Shown here: one piece after another, positions 25,391-38,407 of the stretch
How the letters are laid out: the number at the start of each line of letters is the position of its first letter
How positions within the stretch are numbered: position 1 is the stretch's first letter
Assembly: GCF_028769735.1 (NCBI RefSeq)
Contig: NC_088179.1
Location: 2,542,001 to 2,606,000, forward strand
DNA length: 64,000 bases
Source: Zonotrichia leucophrys gambelii
Lineage: Eukaryota > Chordata > Aves > Passeriformes > Passerellidae
Reading direction: 5' to 3'
Made by a program: the position numbers and the translations under genes
The notes under the pieces: model-generated
The model's database searches: none
What the model saw: only the letters and a program-made list of their open reading frames with translations
Told to the model about the DNA's origin: nothing

Positions 25391-27254
25391 AAATCTAGGG
25401 GGGGAAAAAATCATAATTAATCAAGTATTTACCCAAATACAATTTCAATAAGACATGCATCACTTTTAAAAGTAACTTTAAAGAAATTCCACAATATTTT
25501 TCCCATGGTTTCTTTACTTTCTTTGGAGACCATATTCTGTGGCCTGCTAGTAACTTCTAACGCTCGATCCAAGTTTTTTAAAATTTAACACAACATAGCT
25601 CTTCATCTAATGTACCTTAAGATGAACACATTTTAAACAAAATAAGATCACTTAAAGAACAACGATATTAAAGCACTAACATTATGAGCAGTAAACCAGT
25701 GACTGTGACAGAGCTCAGGAACATCCTAAACACACTGACACAGGAACTGGGAAAACACACCAAGGAGAATCCCTCTTCTCACAGTGATTACTACTGGCCC
25801 CTGCCACAGGCAGCATGGAATGAACTCCAGCTTTACCAAACTCTGTCTGAGAAGGTTTCCCTTCCAAAAGAATCCATTTAGGAGCTCACAATGAAAGAAT
25901 CTTTACGTTATACAACTGTGGAGCTCACCTCAGCTCCACAAGAACAAACCAGCTGGGATGCCAGGCAATCAAACAGAGCTTATCTACCTGGGCTCACTGC
26001 TGTGCTTCAGCTGGGCAGAGGCAGGGCTGAAACTGAAACCCAGGCACAGAAAGCTGCTCTGCAAAGAGCTGCTCACAGTCCACAGGGGTGGCTGAGACCA
26101 CAGCTGACTCCTCAGCTCTGCCACTGTCACCTCAACTCAGTAGAGTGACACAAAGATTAAAATGTAAATCACTGGGAGATCAATTCTTGTGAATCTGAGC
26201 TGATTCTCACTACACAAAACCAAGACAATTTGGTGCATGATGCAGTGATCCATATCTCCTCTACAAAAGGGAGTTCCTGACAAATAACCTATGGGAGTTA
26301 TGTACTGACACAGAGAAAGCAGGAGAGGGCAATCAATAAACAACTGAGAATCATGACACCACCATTACTGGCAATCTTTTCCCTCTAGTTCATCACATCC
26401 TCATTCAGTAAAGGAAAAGAGTTGTCCAGGGCTTTTTCTCTTCAATTATCTCTCACCTACTACTGGGAGCTGAAGCACAGGCAGTGTCTGTGCTGATCCA
26501 CACATCATTATCCATCTGACAAATCTGCTTTCCGTCACACTATTTTTTTTTTTTTTGCCATGGTCCCTGGCACTTAAAAGACAGTTTTGATGACAGTACA
26601 AAGGGTTTCCTGACACAGCTCTGCTAGCAAATCCTAGCAGTGCAGATACAGCTTAGATTAGTAAAAACCACAACCTCTGACCATGATAACTGCAACTGTG
26701 CCAGGGCTTTACTGGTTAAGTATTTTATAAAGAGTGCTCCTTCCTTCACACTGCCAGCCAGAATCAGTACACCATCAATCAAGTGTCCAATTTTCCCAAG
26801 TTAGCTGTGTGGAGGTGCCTTTCAGTACAGAACTCATCCTCAGACAGAATTCCTGCTTCCTCTCAGGTGTGCTGTACCAAGGACAATGTGGCAAAAGGGA
26901 ACACATCACAAAGAGCAGCAAAATTAGAGGATAACCAGGAGATATTTTTCCCCAAATAACTCAAAAATTAATTTCATGAGCATCACTTGAAAGACAAAAG
27001 AGAAAAAAAAAATCAATGCATTACAGGCCACAACACATCTGTGATATCCAGGCACACATCAGTTTCATTGCTACCAAGACATGAAGAGTGAGAAATGAAC
27101 TCATGAGAAGCAGCTGGCCAAAATGCAGCCTGATATCCAGGGTTCAGGAGAGAGACAACACTTTGATAATGCATTATGCCCCACAAGGAGTGGTTCAGAT
27201 GTGTGGGGCTGAGCAAAGGTGGTGGTCACAGCAGGCTGCAGGGAAGGGACACCA

Positions 27255-28333
27255 CCCACAGGGTGACGTGGGCTCATGCAGTCCTTACAGAGCTCAATGA
27301 GCACAGCAAGTGCAGGGACAGGGAATCCTGAGCACAGACACAGTGTGGGCACAGAATGGACTGAGAGCAGCCCTGCCCAGAAGGACTTGGGGGTGGTGAC
27401 TGGTGAGAAGCTCAAGGTGACATGGCAGTGACATGGCAGCGACATGGCAGCCCAGAGAGCCCCCCATGTCCTGGGCTGCATTGTCAAAGGAAGGGGACCA
27501 GGACACCAGTTGGTTCATCACAGGCCCCTCAGGTCCGGTCCAGTTTCGGTCCCTCAGGTCCTTCAGGTCCAGTTTATTGAAGAAAGTATCAAACACTTAT
27601 ACAGCAAATAATAAGCTTATGAATATTCTGTGAGCTAAGCAATCTATTGGTTAAACTATAGCATTAACTCTTCCTCATTCCTTAGGGGTTACACTCTCTT
27701 TTCTCATGTCTCTTTCACTATTTGTTATCCTACTACAGCTAGGCCCAAGGACACACTATCTATGCAGGTGCAGGAGTTGGAATTAGCCACGGCTTTGTAC
27801 TTTTCCAGTCTTTAGCCAGCCAAACTCCCAACACTGCATCACAAGCAGCACGGCCAGCAGGGCAAGGGCAGGGATTCTGCCCTGTGCCCACCCTGCTGAG
27901 ACCCAGCTGCAGGGCTGCACCCAGCCCTGGGCCCCCAGCACATGAGGAACATGGAGAGTGAGCCAGAGGAGATGAAATGGTGATCAGAGGGCTGCAGCAC
28001 CTCTGCAATGGACACAGGAGGAGAGATGGGGTTGTGCAGCCTGGAGAAGAGAAGGCTCTGGGGACACCTCAAAGGGGCTTCAGACAAGGGGGAATGGCTT
28101 CAAACTGAGAGCAGCCAGGGTTGGATTAGATATCAGGAATCAATTTTCCCTGTGAGGGTGGAGAGGCCCTGGCACAGGGTGTCCAGAGAAGCTGTGGATG
28201 CCCCATCCCTGAAGTGTCCAAGGCTGGGATAGATGGGGCTCTGAGCAACCTGGTCTGGTGGAAGCTGTCCCTGCTCATGCTGGACAGTCTTTAAGGTCCT
28301 TTCCCAATCCAAATAATTCAATGATTCTATTAT
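27255..28333 (+). mobile_element. CR1 LINE fragment interrupted by a solo LTR
   Basis: Plus-strand CR1 is recognisable as 'agcccagcacatgaggaaca'-like segments: 'agagcagccctgcccagaag', 'gatcagagggctgcagcacc', 'gcagcctggagaagagaagg' and 'gatgccccatccctgaagtg', ending near 'aatgattctatt'. It is broken at 27482-27833 by an LTR. No intact open reading frame for reverse transcriptase remains. Confidence 0.85.
27482..27833 (-). mobile_element. Solo LTR nested in CR1, 6-bp target duplication
   Basis: The 352-bp element begins TGTC and ends AACA on the plus strand and is flanked by ctgcat on both sides (27476-27481 and 27834-27839). Read on the minus strand it starts TGTTGGGAG, has a TATAAG box followed by CAATAAA about 30 bases later, and ends TTTGACA. 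Those are LTR features, and the 6-bp duplication fits a class II (ERVK-like) integrase. Removing it restores a continuous CR1. No internal retroviral genes are present, so it is a recombination product. Confidence 0.9.
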
Positions 28334-31300
28334 AAAATTATCTCCATTTAAAACTAAACAACAAACCATTACTGAATAAGTGACCAGATTTTGTGCCAAG
28401 TAAAAAAACTAGACCTTAAAGTAGAATTCACTTTGTTCTCCCAAGAAAAGAAGCAGCCATTACAGTACAGAAATTTCACATAAATAATTTCAACATCACA
28501 ATATACCTTAAGAGGCTGTAGGAAAGTGTACTTTGCACAGTTCCCCTAAATGACCTCTCTTTCTTCTGCCAGTTTAAATGTTTGGTCCAAATCTACAAAG
28601 TCACTAATGGAATTCAATTCTGATACATGAACCACACCACATCTCAAGTGCCAAGATAGGTGTGCTCCTCTGGGGCAACACAGAGCACAGAGAGGCGTGT
28701 TTAATGGCAGAGGTGATGCATCCCAGGATTAAGAGTTATCAGAGTCACAAACCTTCAGAAGAGATGAGGTGAGAGTCACAACATTCAACACCATGCCATT
28801 GTATTTCACTTTTATAGATTTTGAGGCAGAGGGAGAAGAATTTCAGCTAACCCATGAACTCCACTTCATGTAATGAAATGCTTTGCAGCACAGGAATCAA
28901 AAAGGGGGAATGATCTAGATTGCTCCCAAAATGTGCTCGAGCTCCTGCCATAGCAACCTAATTAAGAGTCCTTCTGATGACTCACAAGACACCAGTCCAA
29001 AGATCTGTGTTACAGCAGGATACTTCAGTCAGCCATTCCTGAGAAACACAGGTCAAAATCCTTTTCTCTCCTGACACCACCTGAGAGTGTCAGCTACTCA
29101 AAGTTATTATATATCAAAGAAAACACAAGATAAACAATGTGTCAGAGGTCTGTGCTGATACACACTACTTTTCATCTGTCTGTCTCTTTTTGGGGACACT
29201 TGAGTTCTCTTTCCATGTAGACCACATCACGCTAAGCAAACCTCTGCTTCCATGAGAGTAACAACTACAAGAAAATGGTTAAAAGTCTTCATAAAAAGTT
29301 GAACATCTAAATTTATTGCAGCCAAAACTCCCAAGGTAGTACCTTACAGTTCCTGTTTGCTGTGACCAAAAGTTTCAAAAAGATTTAAAGAAAAAGGAGG
29401 CTGGAGGGAATCACACAGCAGAAAGGAAAGACACCCTTCCAAAAGTGAGACTTCCCAACTGGTTGGACTTCAAACAACTCACAGTGGCTGCTGCAGACAG
29501 GGGTCTGCAAGGCAGAGGAGCCCTGAGGGCTCACAGGTGTGACAAACAGACACTGTTGGTCTGTCCATACAGGAATCAGCACTCCCTGACACACGGACAG
29601 GCCCACAGGTGGAAAACTGGCTGAGAGCTACCTGGCTGCAGCCAGCACTGAAAAACAAGGTTTGCTACAAGATGGGACTAAAATTAGATCAGCTAACATG
29701 GTGGGAAGCACCTCTGAGGGACAGTTCCCTTAATTTATCTGCTTAGAAGAGCTGGACTGGAAAAGGGAACTACCAAATTGTTTCACAATACTAAAACAAG
29801 AACTCCCAATTTTCCTCTTAATGCAATTACTGTGCAATGCTACCAAGAGAAACTTCAACACTTGATAAGAAGTTTCCATCTCTACAAGTTTACCCAAAGA
29901 ATGACCACATATTGTACCTGAAATGACTGAAAAAACATTCTGCAGGACAGTAATTCTCCCAAAGGGCTGACACCAAGCTTGGGTGGAACAACTTGCAGAT
30001 TAGCTGATACCTATACTCCTAACACTGTGCAATTTTACTTATTCCAGCTATGTCAGTATCCTTAGGGTATGTGGAAAAACAAAACAAAAACCCCCAACCC
30101 CTGAAATTATTAACTGGTGCACCAGCTTAACATAATTTTATTTAATCAGGGATTACAAAAATTACTTAAATTACTTACAACAGTACAATATCATCACTTT
30201 CTATATCACTAAGAGGCTTCAATCAAACAAGAGCTCTTAAATCAAATGATGAAATGGTCAAGAAATCAAAATTCCCTCCCTCGCCCTGCTGCCCTCACTG
30301 CTTGTGATGCAGCCCATAAACTGTAATGCAACCTGTACATTCCTCAGAAATTACAAAAATAAAAGGCATGCAGCGACAATTTTGGAATCTGACCAACCAT
30401 CCATTAGAAACAAAAGTAAATGAGGGGATTTCACAGAATTCAGATGTACTGAAATCTATTAAAATAACTCTTTGCTACTAAGTCAAAGAAGATTTAAATA
30501 AACAATGTGAGAGACCCTGTAACTTTTGGATTTTCAAACTATCCCTTTTAGCTCCTAAAATATAGATTTTCATTTTCCCTTCACAGTCATTTTGAAATTA
30601 GTTTAGCTTGGTTATCTAATTAAAGGACTTGCTCAAAGTCTGGATTGTCTGAGTTTTGGTCTAAATCTCACAGGCATCAATCCACAGCACTGAAAGTCAG
30701 AGTACCACAATGAATACAAGACAAGGTATAAAAACTTCTGTTGTGCTTACTAACATTTTTCAATGCTTGCTAGTAATTCTGAAAGCTAAAAACAGCCTAT
30801 TTCAAGAGAAAAGCATCTGTATTTCTGGCCAACAATCATTCTCCTTGTTCACTGAAGCTACTTCTGAAACACAGATCTGACATTTCTTCCTAGATTTAAT
30901 AGTGTTAAATCTTCAACCTGCATCAACAGGAGGAGTGACTGCCATTGCTAAAGGGAGAGCAGAATTATTCAGACTCCAACAACTCTGAGACCCTACCCAG
31001 TACAATTCCTAAGGGAGGCAAAAAGCCTCAAAGCAAAAATCTAATTAATCTTTGCTGGATGTAAACTATAAATCCAGCTCCAAATGGCTACTAACATTTT
31101 TTTTTACTTTTACATATCTACACACACACATAAGTCCCCAAGTAAGAGGGAAAACTCACTAAACAGAGTTTATTTAGTTTATTTCTCTTTGTGACAGAAA
31201 AAAATGATCTATATACAGGCAGGTAGTAATAATTAGAATCACAAATTAAGAAGCTGGGGACTTGAAGTTTGTTTTGTTTTTCCAGGTTAAAAGAATGAAG

Positions 31301-34300
31301 AAAACTGTCAGAATTTAAAACTTAAATTTTAGTTTTAAGTTTTACTTTACATTCCTAAGTTTGTCAGCACGCACAAATGCCCTGAAGTTTTTGTGACTTT
31401 TTGGGAAAATATTCCATAACCGTGTAACGAAGAGGTTCTTTTGGATGTAATGATGTCAAACCCATCACCATAACAGGAGTTAAGGGAACAGCAGTCAGAG
31501 AGCACAGCTATGCCAGGACTCTGCCCAAAATGCTCCATGAACGGAGGCAGCTCCTCAGAGAAAAACTGTTTACTCCAGCTCCACCCTATTACAGAGGCAG
31601 CAGAGTTTGGATATTGCTCAACGTCAATTACAGACATAAAACGGAACTATGTTAGTCAATTCTGATGAGTCAATCTACTGCTTTTCTTAGAGATTACAAA
31701 TCTAAATAATCACCTCCAGAACAGCACTTGTTTAGCCAACATATTCTGCTCTCAAGAAGCTGTCTTGGCTGTCAATCATTACCTCTGTGATGCATGGAAA
31801 AAGACTATTTACCCTGGTGACTGCAGCTTGTGTTTGCTTTCAGACATATTTTAAGACAAGCTGAACTTCTAAGGTTCATATTTGAACCCTCAAATCCAAC
31901 AGCCAACACTTGGTTTAAGGTTTTCCAATTCTCTTGATTACTGAAACCTTCACTCATTCCACTGATAAACTATACTAGACTATAAAATTAAAACTTCCAT
32001 AGGAACTTTTCCTTTTTTAAAGCTGGAAAGGAGGTAACAAGGCAGAGGGCAGCAAAACCAGTGTCTTGGATAAGACTCAGGCAGCAGAATTTGATCCCAA
32101 ATCTTCCTTTCTCCTGAGGCAACACAGAACCCAGGTGCCTATAACATGGTCACAGCCTGAGTGTTCATCCTCTTCTGCATGAGATTCCAAGGCTAACAAC
32201 CAATATCAACAGCTGGGTCTCCAACTGCCCTTTCAGAAAATCACAAACCTCTAGGGCAGGTGCTTTGGAGTACCTAAAATATAACCAGATATCTATGTTT
32301 AGACAACTTTATGGGTGTCACTGGAAAAAAAAGTTTAAGTGTGTGTTCCTCAAGTGCTCCAGCAGACAACATGCACAACAAATGTCACACACCCAAAGAG
32401 AGGAGGAAATTCTCTGCTTAAGCATCATTCCCTGGAAAAAGGGGGGAAAAGCATCATGCTGCTGAAGAACACTGAAATGTACTGTCATGAGTATCTGTGA
32501 CCCAAAGAAAAACCCCCAAGGATCTGGAACCTCCTGTCCTCAGTTGCAGTGTATTTGGTGTATTCACTAAACAAGTACATTCAAAGGATGTTATGTGCAG
32601 TGAGCTGAAAAAACCTGGAAACAACCACAGAAGGATTTTGTACCAAATCAGCATAAGCAAAGCAAGGTTTGGGATATTTGCTGATTTTTCAGAGATTGAC
32701 TTTGCTTTCTTAACATTTTTCTAATATAGTACCGAGCATACACAAAGTCTTTATCAGGAATTGTGCCTCAAGTGACCTCCTCCAAGGGGATCTCTTTAAA
32801 TTCTCCTGAGAAGTTTCTCCATCACTACCAAACTCCAGTCAGAAGAAACTTGGGACTTGAAGAGCAGGTGTGACAGGTTAGAAGAGCCAGGCATTCATAA
32901 ACCATGTGGGAGAGACTTCTCAGGCATCCCTAAGGCCTCTTTTACAATAAAACCCCCCACATTTTCTTGGCTAAAATTTTGTGCCTCTGTGAACAGACTT
33001 TACTTGTGCTTATTCTTTGTCTGTACAATAAAGTCATAATGTTATGTGGCTGTTAATATAGTGGTTAATTTTATAAATTATTGCAATACATAAAAAAAAT
33101 TAAAATGAGATCATTTGCCAGAGCAGTAACTTCACATGTAACAGCCAAAAATAAAATAAAATGACCAATAACTTTTACATCATTTTTGTAAGTGTAGCAA
33201 AACCTGCTGAAACTGCTTAGGCAGGGGGAGATCTCAGAGCTCCAGTGCAGGATGCTCTGCATGGGTGTGATCAGCACACACATCCACCACTCCATACTGG
33301 GTGTCACTCAGAACTCTACAGACTTTTTCTCACAGCAAGCTCCTCAGCAGATGAGCTGAGAAGCTGCTGTGGCTCTGAATGAATATTTGGAAAAATAAAT
33401 CCATCCAGGAGGAGCTTCCCAGGTGCACCTGGCCAGGAAAGCAAAGAGAAAATGACAGAAAGTTGCACACTCAAAGCAACACTGGTGCAAGAGCCAGCTG
33501 GGGTGTGAGAGGGACCTTCCCCAAATCTATGCACTGCCATGCTTCACTCCAAAATCAGTAAATAAAACAATGAAAACTTCTCAGAAAGGTGTTTCTTCAG
33601 ATGTCAAGCTGTTTGTCTGGGCAGCTTTAGCAGCCAGAAAAAGATCACACATTCACATTGCACATTTCTGGAAATGCTTCTCCATTTTTTCATTCTGTGT
33701 TTTAACACAGATAAACTTCAAAGGAGATAAGGCATTTCACACATGAGTGACTGAACATAAGTACTGTTCTCACAGTCACATACATTCAACTCCCTGAAAA
33801 GCTGACAAATTAATTCTCTTTAATTTATAGCCAAGTTCTATCTTAGCTATTTTTAAGCCTCATGTTTCAAATCTTGCAGGGTTTGCAGTTAAAACAATTT
33901 GTTACATTCTCTTAGTAAGAAAAAACAATTTGTTATCAATAAAGACTGACTAAAAAAATACACAACAGGGCAAGGATCAAAAGCAGCACAGAGTAATTTT
34001 TCACTGATGCAGCCATTTCCCACACTTGGCAGTATACCTGAATGTTTTAAAATATTCAATGTTTTAAACATCTATGTAGTAACTCCTAAGTATCTTCATC
34101 CAAAGATGTTTGTGAACTTAGAAAAACATCTTACACTAATACTACAGTCCTCTACTAATTATAAGTCGCCAGTTTTTGAACTGTCTTGCTATATTTAACT
34201 TTCTGGTGAAGAATTCTCTGAGTGTTTGAAGGGGAGGGAAGGATTACAGAGGAAATTGATCTTTAGAAAGGAACTTGGAATTTAACTACAAGTAGCAGAA

Positions 34301-36964
34301 TTTCAATAAACAGAAAGATTAGCTACAACATTCAGTAATATCCCCCAGAATTTTATGTCCTTGCGGATAGGCTTAATATTTGCTTCTTTTTAGCAAATTT
34401 GAAGTCAACAGTCAGGAACTTTTTGTAGTGTCTTTTGATTATACCAAGCATAGCTGGAATGCTCAGACCAAGGGAGTTAGAAAGCAAATTGCAGTTGTTT
34501 ATTTAAACCTAAGCCATTTACTTCCTAAATTAACACTGTCTGAAAAAAGGAGGCCACGAAGGCTGTTGAGGAACAACCACATTTATTCCTGTAAACACAC
34601 AGAATTTTGGCTGCTTCCAGTTTGGATCAATCCTGAATTCAAGCCTTTATGAGGAGTATTTAAACAGGGCCAAATGAATGTGTTATTTTATCACAAGGTG
34701 CAATAAGGAAAGCACATAACTCTGCTCAGGCTAAAGAAAGCCCAAACTCACATGACACCAGTGGAAGCCTTTGGTACTCCTGATCATGCATTTAACAGCC
34801 CAGCTCAAGTCCTTTAAAATAATTCAAGACAGCCTCATCTTCTAATTTAACCTTTGTGTTTGCACTTGGGGGTGGGGAGGGATTTCAGCATAAAGTTTCA
34901 CCTTCTCACTGCAGACATTCAGCTTCCCTTTGGCTCACACCTCTGCACCTCGTGGTGCCAGAAGCATGGTATGGACAGAAAACACGGCCAGAGAGAGAAT
35001 TAAACACATAAAATATCAACTGTACAATGCAGAAATGGGAATATTTGAAAAATATTCAACTCACATTTTTGCTTGGCACATTATTTACATAAATAGCTGC
35101 AGGGTGTTGTGGAACTATTAATTTTGAAGGAGCAGATGAGTCAAATCTTATTTTTGATAGGTAACTGCAAGATGCCTCCAATTAGACTAAGATAATCATA
35201 CTTTAATAGCTGCTCTTGTAATTAAACCATATTACACAGTGTCACAAGTACAGAAAAGCAGGGCCAGAAGGGAATTCAAAAAAGGCCACCAGGCTTCTTC
35301 CTGCCCCCTGCTTCAAAGCAGCACCAGCTAGTACAGCTTTCTGAAACTCCACCAAAAAAATCATTATTTTAGCAAGTGTCTAAAGCCTCTAAAGCACATA
35401 CAGAGATTATCAGCTTTCAGAAATATTTTACACAAAAAAAAAAAACAGGCTGCAAACAATTCATGTAAAAAAATTTGCAAAAACTGAACAAAGAAATGAT
35501 TCAGAAGGGAAGACATTGGCCAGTAATTCTTATATTCACCAAAATGCCATAAAAAACCTTGGGAAGTGCAGCACATACAGGGCAAGAGTCAAGTCTCATT
35601 TAACTATCAGCCATTAATTAATAAGAGCTACAGGACAGAATGCAAAATAGATACCATTCCCTCCTGAATAAGCCAATCAAGGAATTCCAAGAGGTGCAGT
35701 TTTAATATTATCACACCCCACTGGGAATATACATTTGTCTGGGCTTGATAATACCCAAAGAGTGTAATTATCTCTCAAAGACATACTGTCACAAAGTATT
35801 ACTCAACTGCTGCTTTTATTTGTAAACACATCTATTTTTACAAATATAAATTCTGTTTTACACAGCTGTGCACTCAATGCACACAGAACACATCAAAATT
35901 TCACAACTTTGTATGACCATAAAGAAGAGAATGTCATTAAACTTAAGAGAAAAAGAAAAATCAATGCTGTCAGCATTCAGAAAAGCTCAGCAGCATAGTC
36001 CATATGTACAAACTCACATTCTAACACTGTCCTGCTTGTTCCCAACACCACCAGGCACAACCTCTCCTGTCCCAAGGTGCCTCTGCCTGACCAAGGAAAG
36101 CCCCAACAACAGCAATGTTACACTACTGATGAGATCCACATCAAATATAAATAAATTTAAGCCAAAGGCATCCTAGCTGGCTGACCCAATAGTTTCTCAC
36201 ACCACATGAAAACCATGAAGCTAAAACTGTGAAATACAATATTCTTACAGCAGGCAGAAACCTATCAGGTCACCTTAGCTGCCAATTTCTACAGGACAAC
36301 TGAAAATAACAAAAAATCAACTTACTCCTGAGCCCAGAATAGGTACCATGCTTATCCTACTTCACAAAATATTTTGTGGCCTTTTTTTCCTTCTGCAGTT
36401 AAAGGCATGTGCCACATCAACAGGTATTAAGTAATAGCTATTAAGTAAAGGTACACAGTGTTTTAAATAGTAAAAATCTATTATTTAAAAGCTGTGATAC
36501 CAAGGTGCAAGCTCAGGATGTTAAATTTCCTCTGCCTGCACGAGCTCTAGGTGTTATAAAGGAAGGCACACTTCCTGATAAACCACACTGCTAAGGATCT
36601 TAAATTAAGAGTTTTTGACAGGTAAGTTTTAAAAATAACCCACGCGCAGACAAAACTTTACAACATTTCGATGTTAATCAAATTTCATTTCTGATCTACA
36701 CTGAAACTGTTCTTCCACGCATTATTTGCCTCACTGAAACTGAAGAGCCTAGGTCATGTAATTTAATCTTTGACTCATCATGCAAATTAAATCACACCAT
36801 TCCCACAAGACAGCATATAGGTTTTAAATAAATCCTGGGCACCTACATGATCCCTCACCAGAAATTGGAATTTAAACAAATTTTTCAAATACCAAAACTG
36901 GATACATCCTAGCTTCAGTCCCGGTAGCATAGCAGGGATTTGCAGGGAAAATAACAAAGGTAAA

Positions 36965-37870
36965 ACTTTCCTTATGGCACGGAGCAGCGATGAGGCCGCG
37001 CTGGGTGTCCGCGGGTCAGTCCGCAGGGAGAGCAGGCTGTGGGCAGCCCTCCCGCACAGCCACGGCCGCGGAGGCCTAGCGGGGCCACCCCAGCAACAAC
37101 AATTGTAGGAAGAGGCCTCGGGGCCGGACCCCGAGAGGCCGCGCAAGGCAGTGCCGGCCCCGCACCTCCGGCCGCCCCGAGCGTGTTCCCGGGGCCGAAC
37201 AAAGAGCGGTGGTCGCGGGCAGCGCCCCCGGCCCGCCGCCGCTGGGACGGGACAGCCGCTGCCCCTCCGCCCTGCTCGGCAGCGGCGCGGGCGCTGCGGT
37301 TCGCTCCGGGCCGGGCCGTGCGCGGCTTTACGTTGATCGTTCCCCGGCTCGACGTTGGAGCGGCTCGGGGACCGGGGCGCTGCCGCACGGGAAGCGCAGC
37401 CCCGGCCGTGCCCTTTCGCTCCGCGCGGCACCCCCGGAGCAGCGGCTGCTATCCCCGGAGCTGCCCTCCGCCCAGGCCGGCGGGACTCGGCCGGTCCCTC
37501 CCAGCGCCCAGCGGACAAACGGGCCCGAAGCGCGGCGGGCACCGGCCGGGCCGCGCTACCCGCGGCCCGTAGGGCACGGCCCGGCCCCGCGCCGGACAAT
37601 GCCCTCACCCCTCGCAGCCCCGGCCGCCCCAGTACCTGTGCGTCCGGCGGGCCCCGCCCGCCCGCTGGCGGCTCTCGGCTCCGGCGCTGCGGCTGCGGCA
37701 GAGGCGGCGCGGCCCCGGCTCGCCCGGCCCGTCCCCCCCGCCCCGCGCTCACGGCGTCGCACCGGCCCGGCCCTCCCGCCCGCGCTTCCGCCCGCGCCGC
37801 AGCGCCACAGCGCCCCCTGCCGCCGCGGAGGACCCAGGGCGCTGCCGAGCTCGCCGCGCCTTTCGTTATT
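36965..37870 (-). promoter_or_regulatory. CpG island, CAB39 promoter
   Basis: About 900 bp of very GC-rich DNA with dense CpG, sharply different from the AT-rich DNA on both sides. It contains several GC boxes, such as gccccgccc near 37652. It lies upstream of the CAB39 ATG exon in the expected place, and CAB39 has a CpG-island promoter in mammals. No TATA box is evident. A divergent plus-strand transcript is possible but not shown. Long frames on both strands here are open because stop codons are rare in such DNA. Confidence 0.85.
37603..37800 (-). other. Candidate CAB39 non-coding exon 1 (borders uncertain)
   Basis: Three minus-strand donors fit the end of a 5' UTR exon: ACAG/GTACTG with the exon ending at 37636, GAGGG/GTGAGG ending at 37609, and CGCC/GTGAGC near 37750. 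None can be chosen from sequence alone. The transcription start is probably within the next 200 bp upstream (higher coordinates). Confidence 0.35.
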
Positions 37871-37907
37871 TCCTCGTTTTATTGTTCACGGCGCTTTTCC
37901 TTATTAT

Positions 37908-38407
37908 TGGAGTCACAGAGCCAGCAGGGCTGGAAGAGACCTTTCAGATCACCCGGTTCAACCATGGTGCACTGCCACTGTACCCCTAAGCCACTAAACC
38001 ACATCACCCAGATGTAGGTGTCTGTTGAGCACCTCCAGGGTGGGGACTCCACCACCTCCCTGGCAACCTGTTCTGATGCCTGACCCCCTGAACAGGGAAA
38101 AATATCTTTTAATATTTCATTTGATTCTCGTGCTTCAGCTTAAAGTCATTTCCTCTGGCCCTCTCAGTGCAGACATGGCAGAGGAGGCAGGCCCCATGTC
38201 ACTACAGCCTCCTGCCAGGGGCTTGTACAGAGCAAGGAGGTCCCTCCTGAGCCCCTGGAGACTGAACAGCCCCAGCTCCCTCAGCCACTCCTCATCACAC
38301 AAGGGTTCTAAACCTTGGTGCCCTTCTCTGGACATGCTCCAGCACTTCAATGTCCTTTCTAAAGTGAGGGGCCCAAACCAGCATGCAGAACTCAAGGTGC
38401 AACCTAT
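37908..38407 (-). mobile_element. CR1 LINE 3' fragment next to the CpG island
   Basis: About 500 bp of reverse-orientation CR1: 'gctggaagagacctttcaga', 'ggtggggactccaccacctc', 'agccactcctcatcacacaa' and 'cccttctctggacatgctcc'. It abuts the CAB39 CpG island within about 40 bp. It is truncated with no coding capacity. Confidence 0.9.

Larger units (their letters stand above)
16152..37635 (-). other. CAB39 intron 1
   Basis: An intron of about 21.5 kb between the ATG exon and the CpG island. It carries a dispersed repeat (18.2 kb), a polypurine tract (19.1-19.55 kb), a CR1 fragment (25.1 kb) and a CR1 with a nested solo LTR (27.3-28.3 kb). The stretches 19.6-25.0 kb and 28.4-36.9 kb hold nothing recognisable by eye beyond AT-rich unique-looking DNA. 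The 3' end of exon 1 is uncertain, so the intron border near 37.6 kb is approximate. Confidence 0.7.

Noticed and set aside
36787..38017. Long frames on both strands in the CpG island (up to 321 aa)
   Set aside because: GC-rich DNA lacks stop codons. The frames overlap on both strands, have Arg/Ala/Pro/Gly composition only, and lie at the CAB39 promoter.
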